Positions 42,287 to 54,127 of a DNA stretch of 64,000 nucleotides are shown piece by piece. The stretch comes from Oscillospiraceae bacterium. Its GTDB lineage: Bacteria; Bacillota; Clostridia; Oscillospirales; Acutalibacteraceae. Below the pieces are notes generated by a model. That model was given only the letters and a program-made list of their open reading frames with translations, searched no databases and was not told where the DNA came from. The position numbers and the translations under genes were made by a program. The stretch is taken from contig CP107220.1 of NCBI GenBank assembly GCA_025757685.1, forward strand, positions 459,501-523,500. The letters run 5' to 3'. The stretch's first letter is position 1; each line of letters begins with the position of its first letter.

Positions 42287-43684
42287 TTATGCTGTTTTCG
42301 ACTTCTCTTCTTCGTTGCCGTAGTGTAGCCAGTGACCTTTCCAGGTGTACAGTGCCATCAGCACTAAGCCGATTATCCAGGAGATGGGGTAGAGGATAAA
42401 CACACCGTCGATGTTGTCATAATGGGGCACTGCCAGTTGGATCCAAATGATGCGGAAGATGCACATGGAAAACAGCAGTATGAGCATGGGCGGTATGCTT
42501 TTGCCGGTGCCACGCACAGTGCCTGCCAGCACATTCAGCGCACCCAGCAGTACATAGTAGGGGCAAAAGTATTTCATCGCCAACACACCGTAATGAATGG
42601 CGGCGCTGTCTGAGGTGAACAGCCGCATCACCGGGTGGGAGAACGTCAGCAGCAGCGCGCCGGTCAGTATGGTATAAACGGTGCTCATCAGCAGGGCGGT
42701 CCACATTCCGCTTTTGACCCGCTTTAGATTTCCTGCACCGTAGTTTTGGCCCACAAAGGTGGTCACTGCCATGCTGATACTCAGCACCGGCAATATGTTA
42801 AAGCCGTCCACCTTTAAGTAGGCGGTGAATCCGGCCATGGCCATAGCGCCGTAGTGGTTAACACTGGTTTGCACCAGCACATTGGAGAAGCTGATGACCA
42901 TATTCTGTATGCCGGTAGGCAGCCCCACGCGAACAATGCGCCTGGCCATATCGCCGTCCAGGCACAGGCTTTTCACGCGGATTCTATAATCGGACTTTAC
43001 CCGCAGCAGGTAGCTAACTGCCAGCAGGCAGGAGATCAGCTGGCTCACATCGGTAGCCACAGCGGCACCGGCTACGCCCATTTTGCACCCCTCAATAAGC
43101 ACCAAGTCCAGTACAATGTTGGTCACGGAGGCGGCGCCCAGGTACAGCAGCGGGCGGCGGGAATTGCCGGCAGCGTTGAGAATACCGGTGGCCATATTGT
43201 ACACCACATTAAAGAGGAAACCGCCGGCGTAAATGCGCAGGTACAGCACTGAGTCGTTCAGTACAGCGGTTGGGGTGTCCATGGCCACCAGCAGCACCCG
43301 GCTCAGAGCGATGCCGGCCCCGGTGAGTATTAGGCCTAGCAATAAGGCGATGGTGGCTGCCGTGTGGACTGCCCGGTGCACTCGCTTGGTATCGCCTGCA
43401 CCTAAGAACTGGGAGATCACCACGCCGGCGCCTACGGACGCCCCTTGGGCAAAGGCGATCAGCAGGTTAATGAGTGCATTGCTGGAGCCAACGGCGGCCA
43501 GCGCATTGCTGCCTACGTAGTTGCCTACAATAATGGAGTCCACTGCGTTGTACATCTGTTGCAGCAGATTGCCCAGAATCAACGGCACGGCAAACACCAA
43601 TAGCTGTTTCCAGATTTTGCCCTCGGTCATCAACATGGTGGCGCTGTTTTGTTTTTGATCCGAATTTACTCTTGTATCTTTCAT
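42287..43684 (-). CDS. MATE-family efflux transporter
   Basis: Multidrug and toxin extrusion protein (465 aa) with 12 predicted transmembrane helices. MTEGKIWKQLLVFAVPLILGNLLQQMYNAVDSIIVGNYVG at the start and FAQGASVGAGVVISQFLGAG in helix 2 are diagnostic of the NorM/DinF-like MATE proteins common in Clostridia. It would expel organic cations using Na+ or H+. Monocistronic, with its own promoter; ribosome-binding site GTGAGG lies before the ATG at 43684. It is convergent to the symporter gene. Substrate not deducible. Confidence 0.94.
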   Translation of the reverse strand: MKDTRVNSDQKQNSATMLMTEGKIWKQLLVFAVPLILGNLLQQMYNAVDSIIVGNYVGSNALAAVGSSNALINLLIAFAQGASVGAGVVISQFLGAGDTKRVHRAVHTAATIALLLGLILTGAGIALSRVLLVAMDTPTAVLNDSVLYLRIYAGGFLFNVVYNMATGILNAAGNSRRPLLYLGAASVTNIVLDLVLIEGCKMGVAGAAVATDVSQLISCLLAVSYLLRVKSDYRIRVKSLCLDGDMARRIVRVGLPTGIQNMVISFSNVLVQTSVNHYGAMAMAGFTAYLKVDGFNILPVLSISMAVTTFVGQNYGAGNLKRVKSGMWTALLMSTVYTILTGALLLTFSHPVMRLFTSDSAAIHYGVLAMKYFCPYYVLLGALNVLAGTVRGTGKSIPPMLILLFSMCIFRIIWIQLAVPHYDNIDGVFILYPISWIIGLVLMALYTWKGHWLHYGNEEEKSKTA

Positions 43685-43708
43685 AGTTGCCTCACTTCAT
43701 CCGGCACT

Positions 43709-43737
43709 ATTATACACCCGCATTTCTCATAGGTAAA
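43709..43737 (-). promoter_or_regulatory. Promoter of the MATE gene
   Basis: TTTACC (43737-43732) and TATAAT (43714-43709) on the minus strand, 17-bp spacer. Confidence 0.75.
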
Positions 43738-43759
43738 CCCTAGGGCAGGGGATAAAAAC

Positions 43760-43790
43760 AGAGAGAGTGAAAAATTCGCTCTCTCTTTTC
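43760..43790. terminator. Strong hairpin upstream of the MATE gene
   Basis: AGAGAGAGTGAA (43760-43771), loop AAA, TTCGCTCTCTCT (43775-43786), with T-rich tracts on the outer side of both strands. It fits a terminator for a minus-strand RNA arising in the 43.8-44.07 kb interval, since no protein gene ends here. Confidence 0.8.
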
Positions 43791-44069
43791 TTTATTATTT
43801 GTGCAGTTTTTCAGCTTGCTTGCTGCCTTTGTTTGCACTTTTTACCAGTGCCTTTGCCGGGGGATAGGGCCCCGGCCCGCCGCTTTTCGCAAGCAGTACG
43901 GCTGCACCCCGGCGCAGTACCGGCGAATTCACACGGACTGATTTTATTGGCCAAACAGTAGGGACCGGGCTTTATTTCTAAACTGTACAGCACATTTATT
44001 GCCTGATGGGCGACAGTGTCGTATAATAAAAGAGCAGATTGTCGGCGGTTCGACGGTCTGCTGTTTTTT
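43791..44069. other. GC-rich structured intergenic region, possible non-coding RNA
   Basis: The 509-base gap between the MATE and beta-galactosidase genes holds no convincing protein gene. It has nested hairpins, including GCCGGGG/CCCCGGC at about 43856-43877 and two related units (GCAGTACGGC, GCAGTACCGGC) near 43892-43923. Terminator-type hairpins bound it on both sides (43760-43790 and 44032-44069). A structured RNA on either strand would explain this; I could not match it to a known RNA family. Confidence 0.4.
44032..44069 (+). terminator. Terminator-type hairpin just after a -10 box
   Basis: AGCAGA (44032-44037) and CGACGGTCTGCT (to 44062) form a long interrupted stem, followed by TTTTTTT. 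TTGCCT (43999-44004), 17 bp and TATAAT (44022-44027) lie directly upstream, so a transcript starting there would meet the terminator within about 35 bases. Confidence 0.7.
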
Positions 44070-44102
44070 TGCCCATTATCCCGGCGATTTGCGGATTTTG
44101 CA

Positions 44103-44131
44103 TTGAAAAGTGCCGCCGTTTCCGTTATACT
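44103..44131 (+). promoter_or_regulatory. Promoter of the beta-galactosidase operon
   Basis: TTGAAA (44103-44108) and TATACT (44126-44131) with 17-bp spacing. Confidence 0.82.
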
Positions 44132-44139
44132 GTTATTAA

Positions 44140-47280
<3,141 letters not shown>

Positions 47281-47300
47281 TGATTGGAGAGAACCGCCCC

Positions 47301-48959
47301 ATGACCTTTTCCTACCACATTGATTATAAGCTGGGCAGCACCGTAAAGACGGCCACCGGCAGTAACGAGGACCTGCTTTTGCAGGTGCGGGAGAGCGACC
47401 ACCGCTTGCAGGTGACTTTGCACCCCACCGCGCCCATACAGGTACGCAGTTTTATTCTGGAGCTGCCGTTCCTGTTTACCCCGGCCAGTCGCTTTATGGC
47501 CAACGGCTTTCAGTCCTGGACGGACAGCCGGGAATTCGGCCCCACGGAGCGCATGCCCGGGCTGGGCACCGTTGGCAAATCGCCCATCGGCCGCCGCTTG
47601 GGTATGCAGTATACCGGCGATTATACCTTTGTACCGGAGGAAAAGCAGGCGGGCGTGTTCCATTCTCACGGCTTTGCCTATGTGCGCACCGGCGACATGC
47701 TGGACTTTATCGGCTCCCTGACGGACCGCACCGGTTTTACCGTTATTACGGCGGATATGAACCGCAATGTGTTGGCAGTGTCTAAGGATCTGGAGGGTCT
47801 GATGCTCACGGAGGATTATCCGGTGCTGGATCTCTATATGCAGCAGGGGCATTATGACGCGGTATTTGACGGCTACTTTGCCGCCTTGGGCGTACACCCC
47901 CGCCAAACGGAAAAGCTACGGGGCTATACCTCCTGGTACAACTATTACAGCAATATCAATCACAATATCATCATGCATGATCTGCGGGCCATTGCCCCCT
48001 GCGCCGGGGTCAATACCTTCCAGGTGGATGACGGCTACCAGACCGCCGTGGGCGACTGGCTGTCTGTGGACAGCAAGAAGTTTCCCTTCGGTATGCGCCG
48101 GGTGGCGGATGCGGTTCATCAGCGCGGGCTGAAAGCCGGGCTGTGGCTGGCGCCTTTTGCGGTGCAAAAGAATGCCTATTTGGCAAAGAAGCACCCGGGC
48201 TGGCTGGTGGCAGACAAAAAGGGCAGCCCCTTGATGGTGGGCGCCAACTGGGGCGGCTTTTATGCCCTGGATATTTATCATAAGGAAGCCCGGGCGTATA
48301 TTAAGCAGGTGTTTCAAACGGTGCTGCATACCTGGGGCTTTGATATGGTGAAGCTGGACTTTTTGTACGCCGCTTCCGTTAAGCCCTTGTACGGCAAGAC
48401 CCGCGGCCAGGTGGCGTATGACGCCATGGAGCTGCTGCGGGAGTGCGTGGGCGAGGATAAGCTGCTGCTGGCTTGCGGCGCACCGATGCTGCCCAGCTTT
48501 GGCGTGGCGGACTATATGCGCATCGGTGCAGATATGGCCCTCAGCTGGCCTCATTTAGCCCGGCGCCGCCAAATGCACCGGGAGGATGTGTCTACACCCA
48601 ATGCGGTGCTCAACAGCGTGTATCGCCGTGGGCTGAACGGTCGTGCGTTCCTGAACGACCCGGATGTGTTCTTGCTACGGCGCAACAATATCAGCTTTAC
48701 CCCGGAGCAGCAGGCGCTGCTGGCTAAGTTTATTCAGCTGTTTGGTGGCGTGCTCTTCACCTCGGACGATGTGAGCACCTATAAGCCGGAGCAGGCCAGT
48801 CTGTTTGCCGATACTCTGGCCGATACCGCCACTTTAACGGATGTGAGCCAGGAGGGCGATGTGCTCACTGTGCGGTATACCCAGAGCGACCGCCCCTGTA
48901 CCATGCAGTTCAATGTGTACACCGGCCAGATCTTCGCCTTCGGCGCAGACGAAAAGTGA
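47301..48959 (+). CDS. GH36-like alpha-galactosidase
   Basis: Alpha-galactosidase (552 aa) for raffinose-type or alpha-galactosyl glycans. A beta-sandwich N-terminal domain (FMANGFQSWTDSREFG) is followed by the barrel with FQVDDGYQTAVGDWL, GLKAGLWLAPFAV, the nucleophile Asp353 in MVKLDFLYAA, and the acid/base Asp411 in RIGADMALSW. It is shorter than the roughly 720-residue GH36 enzymes of Bacillus, with a trimmed N-terminal domain, so it belongs to a compact clostridial branch. ATG at 47301 is preferred because TTGGAGAG (47283-47290) precedes it; the ATG at 47280 overlapping the previous stop lacks a site. Works with the upstream beta-galactosidase. Confidence 0.9.
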   Translation: MTFSYHIDYKLGSTVKTATGSNEDLLLQVRESDHRLQVTLHPTAPIQVRSFILELPFLFTPASRFMANGFQSWTDSREFGPTERMPGLGTVGKSPIGRRLGMQYTGDYTFVPEEKQAGVFHSHGFAYVRTGDMLDFIGSLTDRTGFTVITADMNRNVLAVSKDLEGLMLTEDYPVLDLYMQQGHYDAVFDGYFAALGVHPRQTEKLRGYTSWYNYYSNINHNIIMHDLRAIAPCAGVNTFQVDDGYQTAVGDWLSVDSKKFPFGMRRVADAVHQRGLKAGLWLAPFAVQKNAYLAKKHPGWLVADKKGSPLMVGANWGGFYALDIYHKEARAYIKQVFQTVLHTWGFDMVKLDFLYAASVKPLYGKTRGQVAYDAMELLRECVGEDKLLLACGAPMLPSFGVADYMRIGADMALSWPHLARRRQMHREDVSTPNAVLNSVYRRGLNGRAFLNDPDVFLLRRNNISFTPEQQALLAKFIQLFGGVLFTSDDVSTYKPEQASLFADTLADTATLTDVSQEGDVLTVRYTQSDRPCTMQFNVYTGQIFAFGADEK

Positions 48960-48980
48960 TTACAGTTTCATACAAAAAAT

Positions 48981-49016
48981 ACGGCTCTCCTTGTAAAAAG
49001 GGGAGCCGCTATTTTT
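48981..49016 (+). terminator. Terminator of the galactosidase operon
   Basis: CGGCTCTCCTT (48982-48992), loop GTAA, AAAGGGGAGCCG (48996-49007), then TATTTTT. The AAGGGGAGC arm is shared with the repeat element at 30.85 kb. Confidence 0.85.
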
Positions 49017-49024
49017 GCCACTTT

Positions 49025-49072
49025 GCCTCCCTTGTAAAGGGAGGTGAACCGCTGTAGGCGGTGGAGGGATTG
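49025..49072. repeat. Intergenic palindromic repeat element (copy 2, related type)
   Basis: CCTCCCTTG/CAAAGGGAGG-like hairpin (49026-49045), followed by ACCGCTGTAGGCGGTGGAGGG (ACCGC/GCGGT hairpin). The layout, hairpin plus small hairpin plus GAGGG, is the same as in the 30.85 kb element. Confidence 0.7.
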
Positions 49073-49123
49073 GTAAGTAGGGGCCGATGCCTACATAGGC
49101 CCGCAACTTTTTCGAATTTTGGG

Positions 49124-49157
49124 TAAAAAAATGCCCCCTTGCTTATGCAAGGGAGCG
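49124..49157 (-). terminator. Terminator of the LCAT-like lipase gene
   Basis: On the minus strand CTCCCTTGC, loop ATAA, GCAAGGGGG, then CATTTTTTT. It overlaps the end of the repeat-rich spacer. Confidence 0.82.
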
Positions 49158-49175
49158 CTGGTTTAAGTATAGATA

Positions 49176-50843
49176 TTATTTTGCGGCTGTGTCGTTCTTC
49201 TTTTTGGCAAACAGAGCGTACATGGCAAAGAGCAAGCCGGAGGCGGCCAGACCGGAGCCGCCCACTGCCAGGCTCCAATGGGCACCGGTGGCAGGGGACT
49301 TCATAGCTGCAGTCGCGGTGTTCTTGGGATTGGTGTTCTTCGTACCGCTGTTGTTTGTGCTCTTGCCGGCGCTAAAGGGTACAATGTTTTGCTTCTCGTC
49401 CGTATTGACAAACTGGCCGTTGCCGGTGGCGGCTTTTACTGCCTGCACAGACTGCTTTTTCTCCGGGTTGGTGATCAGTCCGGCCAAGAATTTGGTGGCT
49501 TGGCTGTCGTACCAGAAGTTTACATGGGCCACGCCCTTAAAGAACCAGGTGTTGTTGGGGAGCAAACAGGTGGCGGCGTCTACAATACGGTCCGGCGACA
49601 CATGGGCGCCGGTGCGCTTCAAGGTCTTGCCGTAGTCCGCCGTGGTGGCTCCCACGGAAGCGTATTTGGTGTCGATGAGAATATCTGTCTGATTGGCATA
49701 CGCAGAGTTAATGGGAATATTGGGCAGGCCGTAGTTGGCTACGATCACCACATCGGTGCCGGCCTTTTGCATGGCTTTCAGATTGCCGGGCAGGCGCTTT
49801 TGCACCTTATGATAGCGGGTGATCTTCTTATACAGGCCGCTGCTTTGGTCTAAAAAGCCGATGGCGGTCATGGCATCCACGCTGTCGTCAAAATCATCAT
49901 AGGGGATAAACTCCCACAGCATGGGAATGCAGCCGAACACCGGGTAAAAGATCTCGTTATACACACGCTCCACCAGTGCAGGGTCCTCTGCTACTTTGGT
50001 CAAAAAGTCACACAGGTAGCTCACATTCAGGCTGTTTGCCAGCCGGTTCAGCTGGCTAAAGTCAAAGTCCAGGTTATGGTAAGAGGTGGTCACCCGGTCT
50101 AAATATTTCTTGACCACATCCGCGTCAAACAGCAGATCTTGGCAAAACAGCTTGGTGACGGACACGCCGGTGAGCGCCCCGTTGATCATCACCAGACGGC
50201 GGATGTCACCCCGATTGCCGTACTGATCTATGTAGGCGCTGAGGATCACCGTGCCCTCTGAACTGCCGATCAGGGTCACTTGCTTTTTACCGGTTTTGGC
50301 TTTGACCTGACTCACAAAGTCGGCCAGCTTGGCAGCCGTTTCGCAGGCGTCCAGTCGCCAATCGTAGTTAAAGGCAAACACTTTGTCTGCGCCGATATTC
50401 TGCGCCACTTGGCGGCAAATGGCCGGCTCGTTGCTGGTGCCGGACAGGTAGCCCGGGTGGTTTTTCAGACTGTCGGTCCAGTAGTTGGCGATGCCTACAT
50501 TGTAAAGACTGTTGCCGTCCTCATCGCAGGCGATGTTGCGGTAGTCGTTCATCAGATCGGCGATTTGGTCAATGACGGCGTTCGGGTCCGTTTGCTTGCC
50601 GCCGACGGCAGCCAGCACATTTTGGATGAGTCCGCCGCGGGTGAGCAGACTTTTGGCGTCAAACACGCCCACTTGCTGCTCATCCTCCGTGCCCGGATTT
50701 AGGTACAGGCCGGAGCCGCCCATGCCGTGCACAGAGATTACCGGTGTGGCGCCGTTGTCCTTGGCGAAGGCCGCGCCGGCGCAGGAACACACCAGCACCA
50801 GTGCCAGCAGACCGCACAATAGGCTGCGTAAATTCTTCTTCAT
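49176..50843 (-). CDS. Secreted, wall-anchored LCAT-like lipase/acyltransferase
   Basis: An extracellular alpha/beta-hydrolase of the lecithin:cholesterol acyltransferase-like family (555 aa). Residues 1-27 form a signal peptide (KKNLRSLLCGLLALVLVCSC, cleavage near AFA). PVISVHGMGGSG is the oxyanion region, FAFNYDWRLD is a hallmark of LCAT proteins, and the nucleophile is Ser195 in LIGSSEGTVI. The C-terminus has a Thr/Asn linker and then KSPATG, a hydrophobic helix and FAKKKND, a sortase signal of the (S/P)PxTG type known for clostridial sortase B. So it should be linked to peptidoglycan. Substrate unknown: lipid esters or acyl transfer. ATG at 50843 has AAGGGG nine bases upstream. Monocistronic. 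Confidence 0.87.
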   Translation of the reverse strand: MKKNLRSLLCGLLALVLVCSCAGAAFAKDNGATPVISVHGMGGSGLYLNPGTEDEQQVGVFDAKSLLTRGGLIQNVLAAVGGKQTDPNAVIDQIADLMNDYRNIACDEDGNSLYNVGIANYWTDSLKNHPGYLSGTSNEPAICRQVAQNIGADKVFAFNYDWRLDACETAAKLADFVSQVKAKTGKKQVTLIGSSEGTVILSAYIDQYGNRGDIRRLVMINGALTGVSVTKLFCQDLLFDADVVKKYLDRVTTSYHNLDFDFSQLNRLANSLNVSYLCDFLTKVAEDPALVERVYNEIFYPVFGCIPMLWEFIPYDDFDDSVDAMTAIGFLDQSSGLYKKITRYHKVQKRLPGNLKAMQKAGTDVVIVANYGLPNIPINSAYANQTDILIDTKYASVGATTADYGKTLKRTGAHVSPDRIVDAATCLLPNNTWFFKGVAHVNFWYDSQATKFLAGLITNPEKKQSVQAVKAATGNGQFVNTDEKQNIVPFSAGKSTNNSGTKNTNPKNTATAAMKSPATGAHWSLAVGGSGLAASGLLFAMYALFAKKKNDTAAK

Positions 50844-50893
50844 ATCCAGTTGCCCCTTCCGTTGCAAAAGTGCGTAAAATTACCCTTATCTTA

Positions 50894-50922
50894 ATTATAA
50901 GTTGTTGATCCGGTGAAGTCAA
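50894..50922 (-). promoter_or_regulatory. Promoter of the LCAT-like lipase gene
   Basis: TTGACT (50922-50917) and TATAAT (50899-50894) on the minus strand, 17-bp spacer. Confidence 0.87.
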
Positions 50923-51001
50923 TTCACATATTGCATAAAAAAACGCCCCCGCCCTTGTGCAATCCGCAATAAGGGCAGGCCGTCGGAAACAGGCAATAAA
51001 G

Positions 51002-51030
51002 AAAACCGAGTGCAAACTGCACTCGGTTCT
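51002..51030 (-). terminator. Terminator of the ireB operon
   Basis: AACCGAGTGCA (51004-51014), loop AAC, TGCACTCGGTT (51018-51028); on the minus strand it is followed by TTCTTTATT. Confidence 0.9.
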
Positions 51031-51045
51031 TTTGGTTACTTGGGA

Positions 51046-51339
51046 TTACGCGTTTTTCTTTAAGGCTCTTTCCAGCCAAACGGCACCCAGATCCAGCGCG
51101 TTGAACAGGCCGGTCTTTTCGCTCTTTTTGACCACCTGCTCTTTGGGCGAGATCTGCTCGTCCGTATTCAGCAGCTGAATGATCACTTTGTCGGCAATGG
51201 TTTGGTCGCCCTGCTTCTTCTCACTCTGTACCTTCAGGCACACAACGAACGGGTCGGCCATACTGCCGTAGTAAATGGTGTTGCCGCAGCGTACCAGCGG
51301 TCTGCCTTTGTATTCCAAGAATTCGCCTTTCTTCGCCAA
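51046..51339 (-). CDS. Unrecognised 97-residue protein downstream of ireB
   Basis: Small soluble protein starting with TTG at 51339, behind GGAGG seven bases upstream. It begins AKKGEFLEYKGRPLVRCGNT, is rich in Lys, Gln and Val (KVQSEKKQGDQTIADKVIIQ), and ends VWLERALKKN; mixed beta then helix, no membrane segment. I recognise no family. It is 18 bases downstream of ireB and ends at a strong terminator, so it is cotranscribed with ireB. In many Firmicutes ireB is followed by ruvX and a DUF1292 gene; this protein is neither as far as I can see. Confidence 0.75.
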   Translation of the reverse strand: MAKKGEFLEYKGRPLVRCGNTIYYGSMADPFVVCLKVQSEKKQGDQTIADKVIIQLLNTDEQISPKEQVVKKSEKTGLFNALDLGAVWLERALKKNA

Positions 51340-51357
51340 GGGAACGCCTCCTTCGTT

Positions 51358-51600
51358 TTAATCTAAGTAGGACTTTACCATAGCGGCCAACAACTCGTCC
51401 CGGTCGATCCGGCGGATCAGGCTGCGGGCATTGTTGTGGGTGGTGATGTAGGTGGGATCCTCAGACAGCAGATAGCCTACGATCTGGTTAATGGGATTGT
51501 ACCCCTTTTCCCGCAGGGCGTCAAACACCTGGGTTAAGGTATCCTTCATAACATCCTCTTTTTCATCACCGATTCTAAATGTCATGGTCTTATCTGTCAC
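51358..51600 (-). CDS. ireB: IreB-family regulatory phosphoprotein
   Basis: IreB (UPF0297/YrzL family, 80 aa), in Enterococcus a substrate of the PASTA kinase IreK and a negative factor in cephalosporin tolerance. The family core is clear: [50 protein letters not shown]. The phosphorylated Thr cluster near the N-terminus is matched by Thr2, Thr5 and Thr7. The start is GTG at 51600, because GGAGGTGA lies eight bases upstream, while the ATG at 51585 is 23 bases away from it. It has its own promoter downstream of pheT and is followed by an unrecognised gene. Confidence 0.92.
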   Translation of the reverse strand: MTDKTMTFRIGDEKEDVMKDTLTQVFDALREKGYNPINQIVGYLLSEDPTYITTHNNARSLIRRIDRDELLAAMVKSYLD

Positions 51601-51624
51601 GGTAAAGTCACCTCCGTACACATC

Positions 51625-51653
51625 ATTATATACATTTTTTGAAATAATTACAA
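51625..51653 (-). promoter_or_regulatory. Promoter of ireB
   Basis: TTGTAA (51653-51648) and TATAAT (51630-51625) on the minus strand, 17-bp spacer, about 25 bases before the GTG. Confidence 0.75.
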
Positions 51654-51715
51654 TATTAAAATGCAAAAATTCCAATATTCCGGTCAAATTACCAGGCAGT
51701 TGTCCGTTTTTTCGG

Positions 51716-54115
51716 TCAACTCCGCAGGCTGATGCCCATTTTGTCCAGGGCTTTGACCACCCGCTTCATGGCAGCGTCGGCTTCATCATCGGTAAGGGTG
51801 CGGTCGTGGGCGCGCATACGAATGTTAAACGCCACGCTCTTTTTGCCCTTTTCAATCTGCTCACCCTGATACACATCAAAGAGCTTGACGCTCTCCAGGG
51901 TTTTGCCTACGGCCTCGCCGATGGCGCGCTGCAACTTCAGCACCGGGATCTCCTTGTCGCATACAAAGGCCAGGTCCCGGTTGCTGGCCGGGTACTTGGG
52001 CAGGGGCTTGTGGGTGCGGGTGCCGCTCTCGTTCTCATAAGCGGTGTTCACATCCAGCTCCGCCAGATAAACCCGGGTGCCAATGGCGTAGTTCTCTGCC
52101 ACGGTGGGGTGCACTTCGCCCAGGGTAGCCAGCACCTTGCCGTCCATGGTGAAGGCGGCGGTACGGCCCGGGTGGAAGGTGGGGTTATCTTTTACCGGCT
52201 CCACATCGTAGTGATCCACATGCAGGCAGTCCAGCAACTTCTCCACAATGCCTTTCAGCGCAAAGAAGTCTGCGCCGTTGCCGTACATACCGATGGTGAC
52301 CTTTTGACTCTCGATGGGCAGTTTGTCCGGGGTTGTGGGGGTGTAAACGGTGCCCATCTCGTACATACAAGCGGCCTCCGTCTTGTGGTTGTAGTTAAAG
52401 GACAGCACATCCAGCATAGAGGGCAGGATGGTGGTGCGCATAATACTGGTGTCCTCGCCCAGGGGGTTCAGGATTACAATGGAGTTGCGCAGTTCGCTGT
52501 CCGGGGGCAGACAGATCTTGTCATAAGCTTTGGGGCTGATAAAGCTAAAGGTGGATACCTCGGTGCAGCCGCAGGCCAGCAGCGTGTTGCCCAGCTTGCG
52601 CTCAAAGGACTGGCGGTGGGTCAGCTTGCCGTTGGCGGCGCCTTGCAGCATGTGGTTGGGAATGTTGTGGAAGCCGTAGAACCGGGCCACTTCTTCCGCC
52701 AGGTCTGCCAGGTGCTCAATATCATTGCGGAAGGTGGGAGCATAGACCTTGCCGTCGCGCACATCAAATTCGATCTTCTTCAGAATATCGATCATCTGCT
52801 GCTCGCTGAGATCAAAGCCGATGAACCGATTGATCCACTGGTAGTCCCAGTCCACGGTGACCTGCTCTTTGACTTTCTTGCAGCAGTCCACCACGCCGTC
52901 TACCACATCGCCGGCGTCCAGCAGCTGTACCAGTTGAAGGGCACGCTTTAAGGCGCGCATGGTTTGGTTGGGATCCAGCTCTTTCTCGTACCGGGCAGAG
53001 GCCTCGGTGCGCATACCCAACGCCTTGGCGGTGCGGCGCACGCAGGTGCCGTTAAAGCAGGCGGACTCAAATACGATGGTGGTGGTGTCGTCCATAATAC
53101 CGCTGTATTCGCCGCCCATTACGCCGGCAACGGCCACAGGCTTCTCTGTATCGGCAATCACCAGCATATTCTCCGTCAGCTCCCGGGTCTCGCCGTCCAG
53201 GGTAGTGATGGTCTCGCCGGCCTTGGCGTTACGCACATTCACTGTGTTGCCTACCAGGTAACGCAGGTCAAAGGCGTGCATGGGCTGGCCGTACTCCAGC
53301 ATCACATAGTTGGTAATATCTACAATGTTGCTGATGGGGCGCACGCCGCAGGCACGCAGTCGCTCCCGCAGCCAGCGGGGTGACTCCTTGACCCGCACAT
53401 TCTCTACTACAGCGCCGGTGTAACGGTAGCACTTTTCGCCGTCTTCAATATGCACTTGCAGCAGGTCGTTTACATTGCCGTGGCCGGGCTTTACTTCCGG
53501 CTCCGGCAAGGTGAAAGGCCGGTCAAAGGTGGCCGCTGCCTCACGGGCCAAACCGGTTACGGACAGGCAGTCGCACCGGTTGGAGGTGATCTCAAACTCA
53601 ACGCAGGTGTCGTCATAGCCGATGGCTTTGTGAATATCCATGCCCAGGGTCTTGTCGCAGTCGTCCCCCAGTACAAAAATGCCGTCGGCGCAGGCGTAAG
53701 GGAAGTCGTTTTGGGTCAAACCCAGTTCGTCAAAGGAGCACAGCATACCGGCAGAAGCAACCCCCCGCAGCTTGCCCTTTTTGATTTTTTCTAACTTATG
53801 GTCTTTGCGGTTGATCACCGTAGCGCCCACCAGTGCCACCGGCACAATGTCCATGGGCTTTAAGTTCTGGGCGCCGGTGACGATTTGCAGCGGCTGATCG
53901 TCGCCTACGGACACTTGGCACACCCACAGGTGGTCGGAGTCCGGGTGTTTCTCCATAGAAAGAACCTGGCCCACAACTACATTTTCAATGTCGCTGCCTT
54001 CCACTTCATACCCCTCCACCTTGGAGCCGGACAGGGTCATTTCGTCGCAAAAGGTCTTGTTGTCAATATCGGTTAGGTCCACATAATCGTTGGCCCATTT
54101 TCTGGATAAAATCAT
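51716..54115 (-). CDS. pheT: Phenylalanyl-tRNA synthetase beta subunit
   Basis: Large subunit of the alpha2-beta2 PheRS (799 aa). Domains in order are the tRNA-binding EMAP-like OB fold (about 40-155, [20 protein letters not shown]), B3/B4 editing domain, B5 (about 400-470), the catalytic-like core, and the C-terminal FDX-ACB anticodon domain ([18 protein letters not shown] onward). It helps bind and proofread tRNA-Phe. It lies 12 bases after pheS and is under the same Phe T-box. GGAGGTG precedes the ATG at 54115. Confidence 0.98.
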   Translation of the reverse strand: MILSRKWANDYVDLTDIDNKTFCDEMTLSGSKVEGYEVEGSDIENVVVGQVLSMEKHPDSDHLWVCQVSVGDDQPLQIVTGAQNLKPMDIVPVALVGATVINRKDHKLEKIKKGKLRGVASAGMLCSFDELGLTQNDFPYACADGIFVLGDDCDKTLGMDIHKAIGYDDTCVEFEITSNRCDCLSVTGLAREAAATFDRPFTLPEPEVKPGHGNVNDLLQVHIEDGEKCYRYTGAVVENVRVKESPRWLRERLRACGVRPISNIVDITNYVMLEYGQPMHAFDLRYLVGNTVNVRNAKAGETITTLDGETRELTENMLVIADTEKPVAVAGVMGGEYSGIMDDTTTIVFESACFNGTCVRRTAKALGMRTEASARYEKELDPNQTMRALKRALQLVQLLDAGDVVDGVVDCCKKVKEQVTVDWDYQWINRFIGFDLSEQQMIDILKKIEFDVRDGKVYAPTFRNDIEHLADLAEEVARFYGFHNIPNHMLQGAANGKLTHRQSFERKLGNTLLACGCTEVSTFSFISPKAYDKICLPPDSELRNSIVILNPLGEDTSIMRTTILPSMLDVLSFNYNHKTEAACMYEMGTVYTPTTPDKLPIESQKVTIGMYGNGADFFALKGIVEKLLDCLHVDHYDVEPVKDNPTFHPGRTAAFTMDGKVLATLGEVHPTVAENYAIGTRVYLAELDVNTAYENESGTRTHKPLPKYPASNRDLAFVCDKEIPVLKLQRAIGEAVGKTLESVKLFDVYQGEQIEKGKKSVAFNIRMRAHDRTLTDDEADAAMKRVVKALDKMGISLRS

Positions 54116-54127
54116 ATTTGCACCTCC

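Noticed and set aside
43767..43961. A 64-codon plus-strand frame with a hydrophobic start
   Set aside because: It begins inside a terminator hairpin, lacks a ribosome-binding site and ends in Pro/Arg-rich nonsense-like sequence.
44030..44075. Possible tRNA T-arm (GGTTCGAC)
   Set aside because: It is the loop side of a terminator hairpin; no acceptor stem or anticodon arm can be drawn.
51358..51687. Longer ireB starting at 51687
   Set aside because: The extra N-terminal codons overlap the promoter and lack a ribosome-binding site; GTG at 51600 has a strong one.
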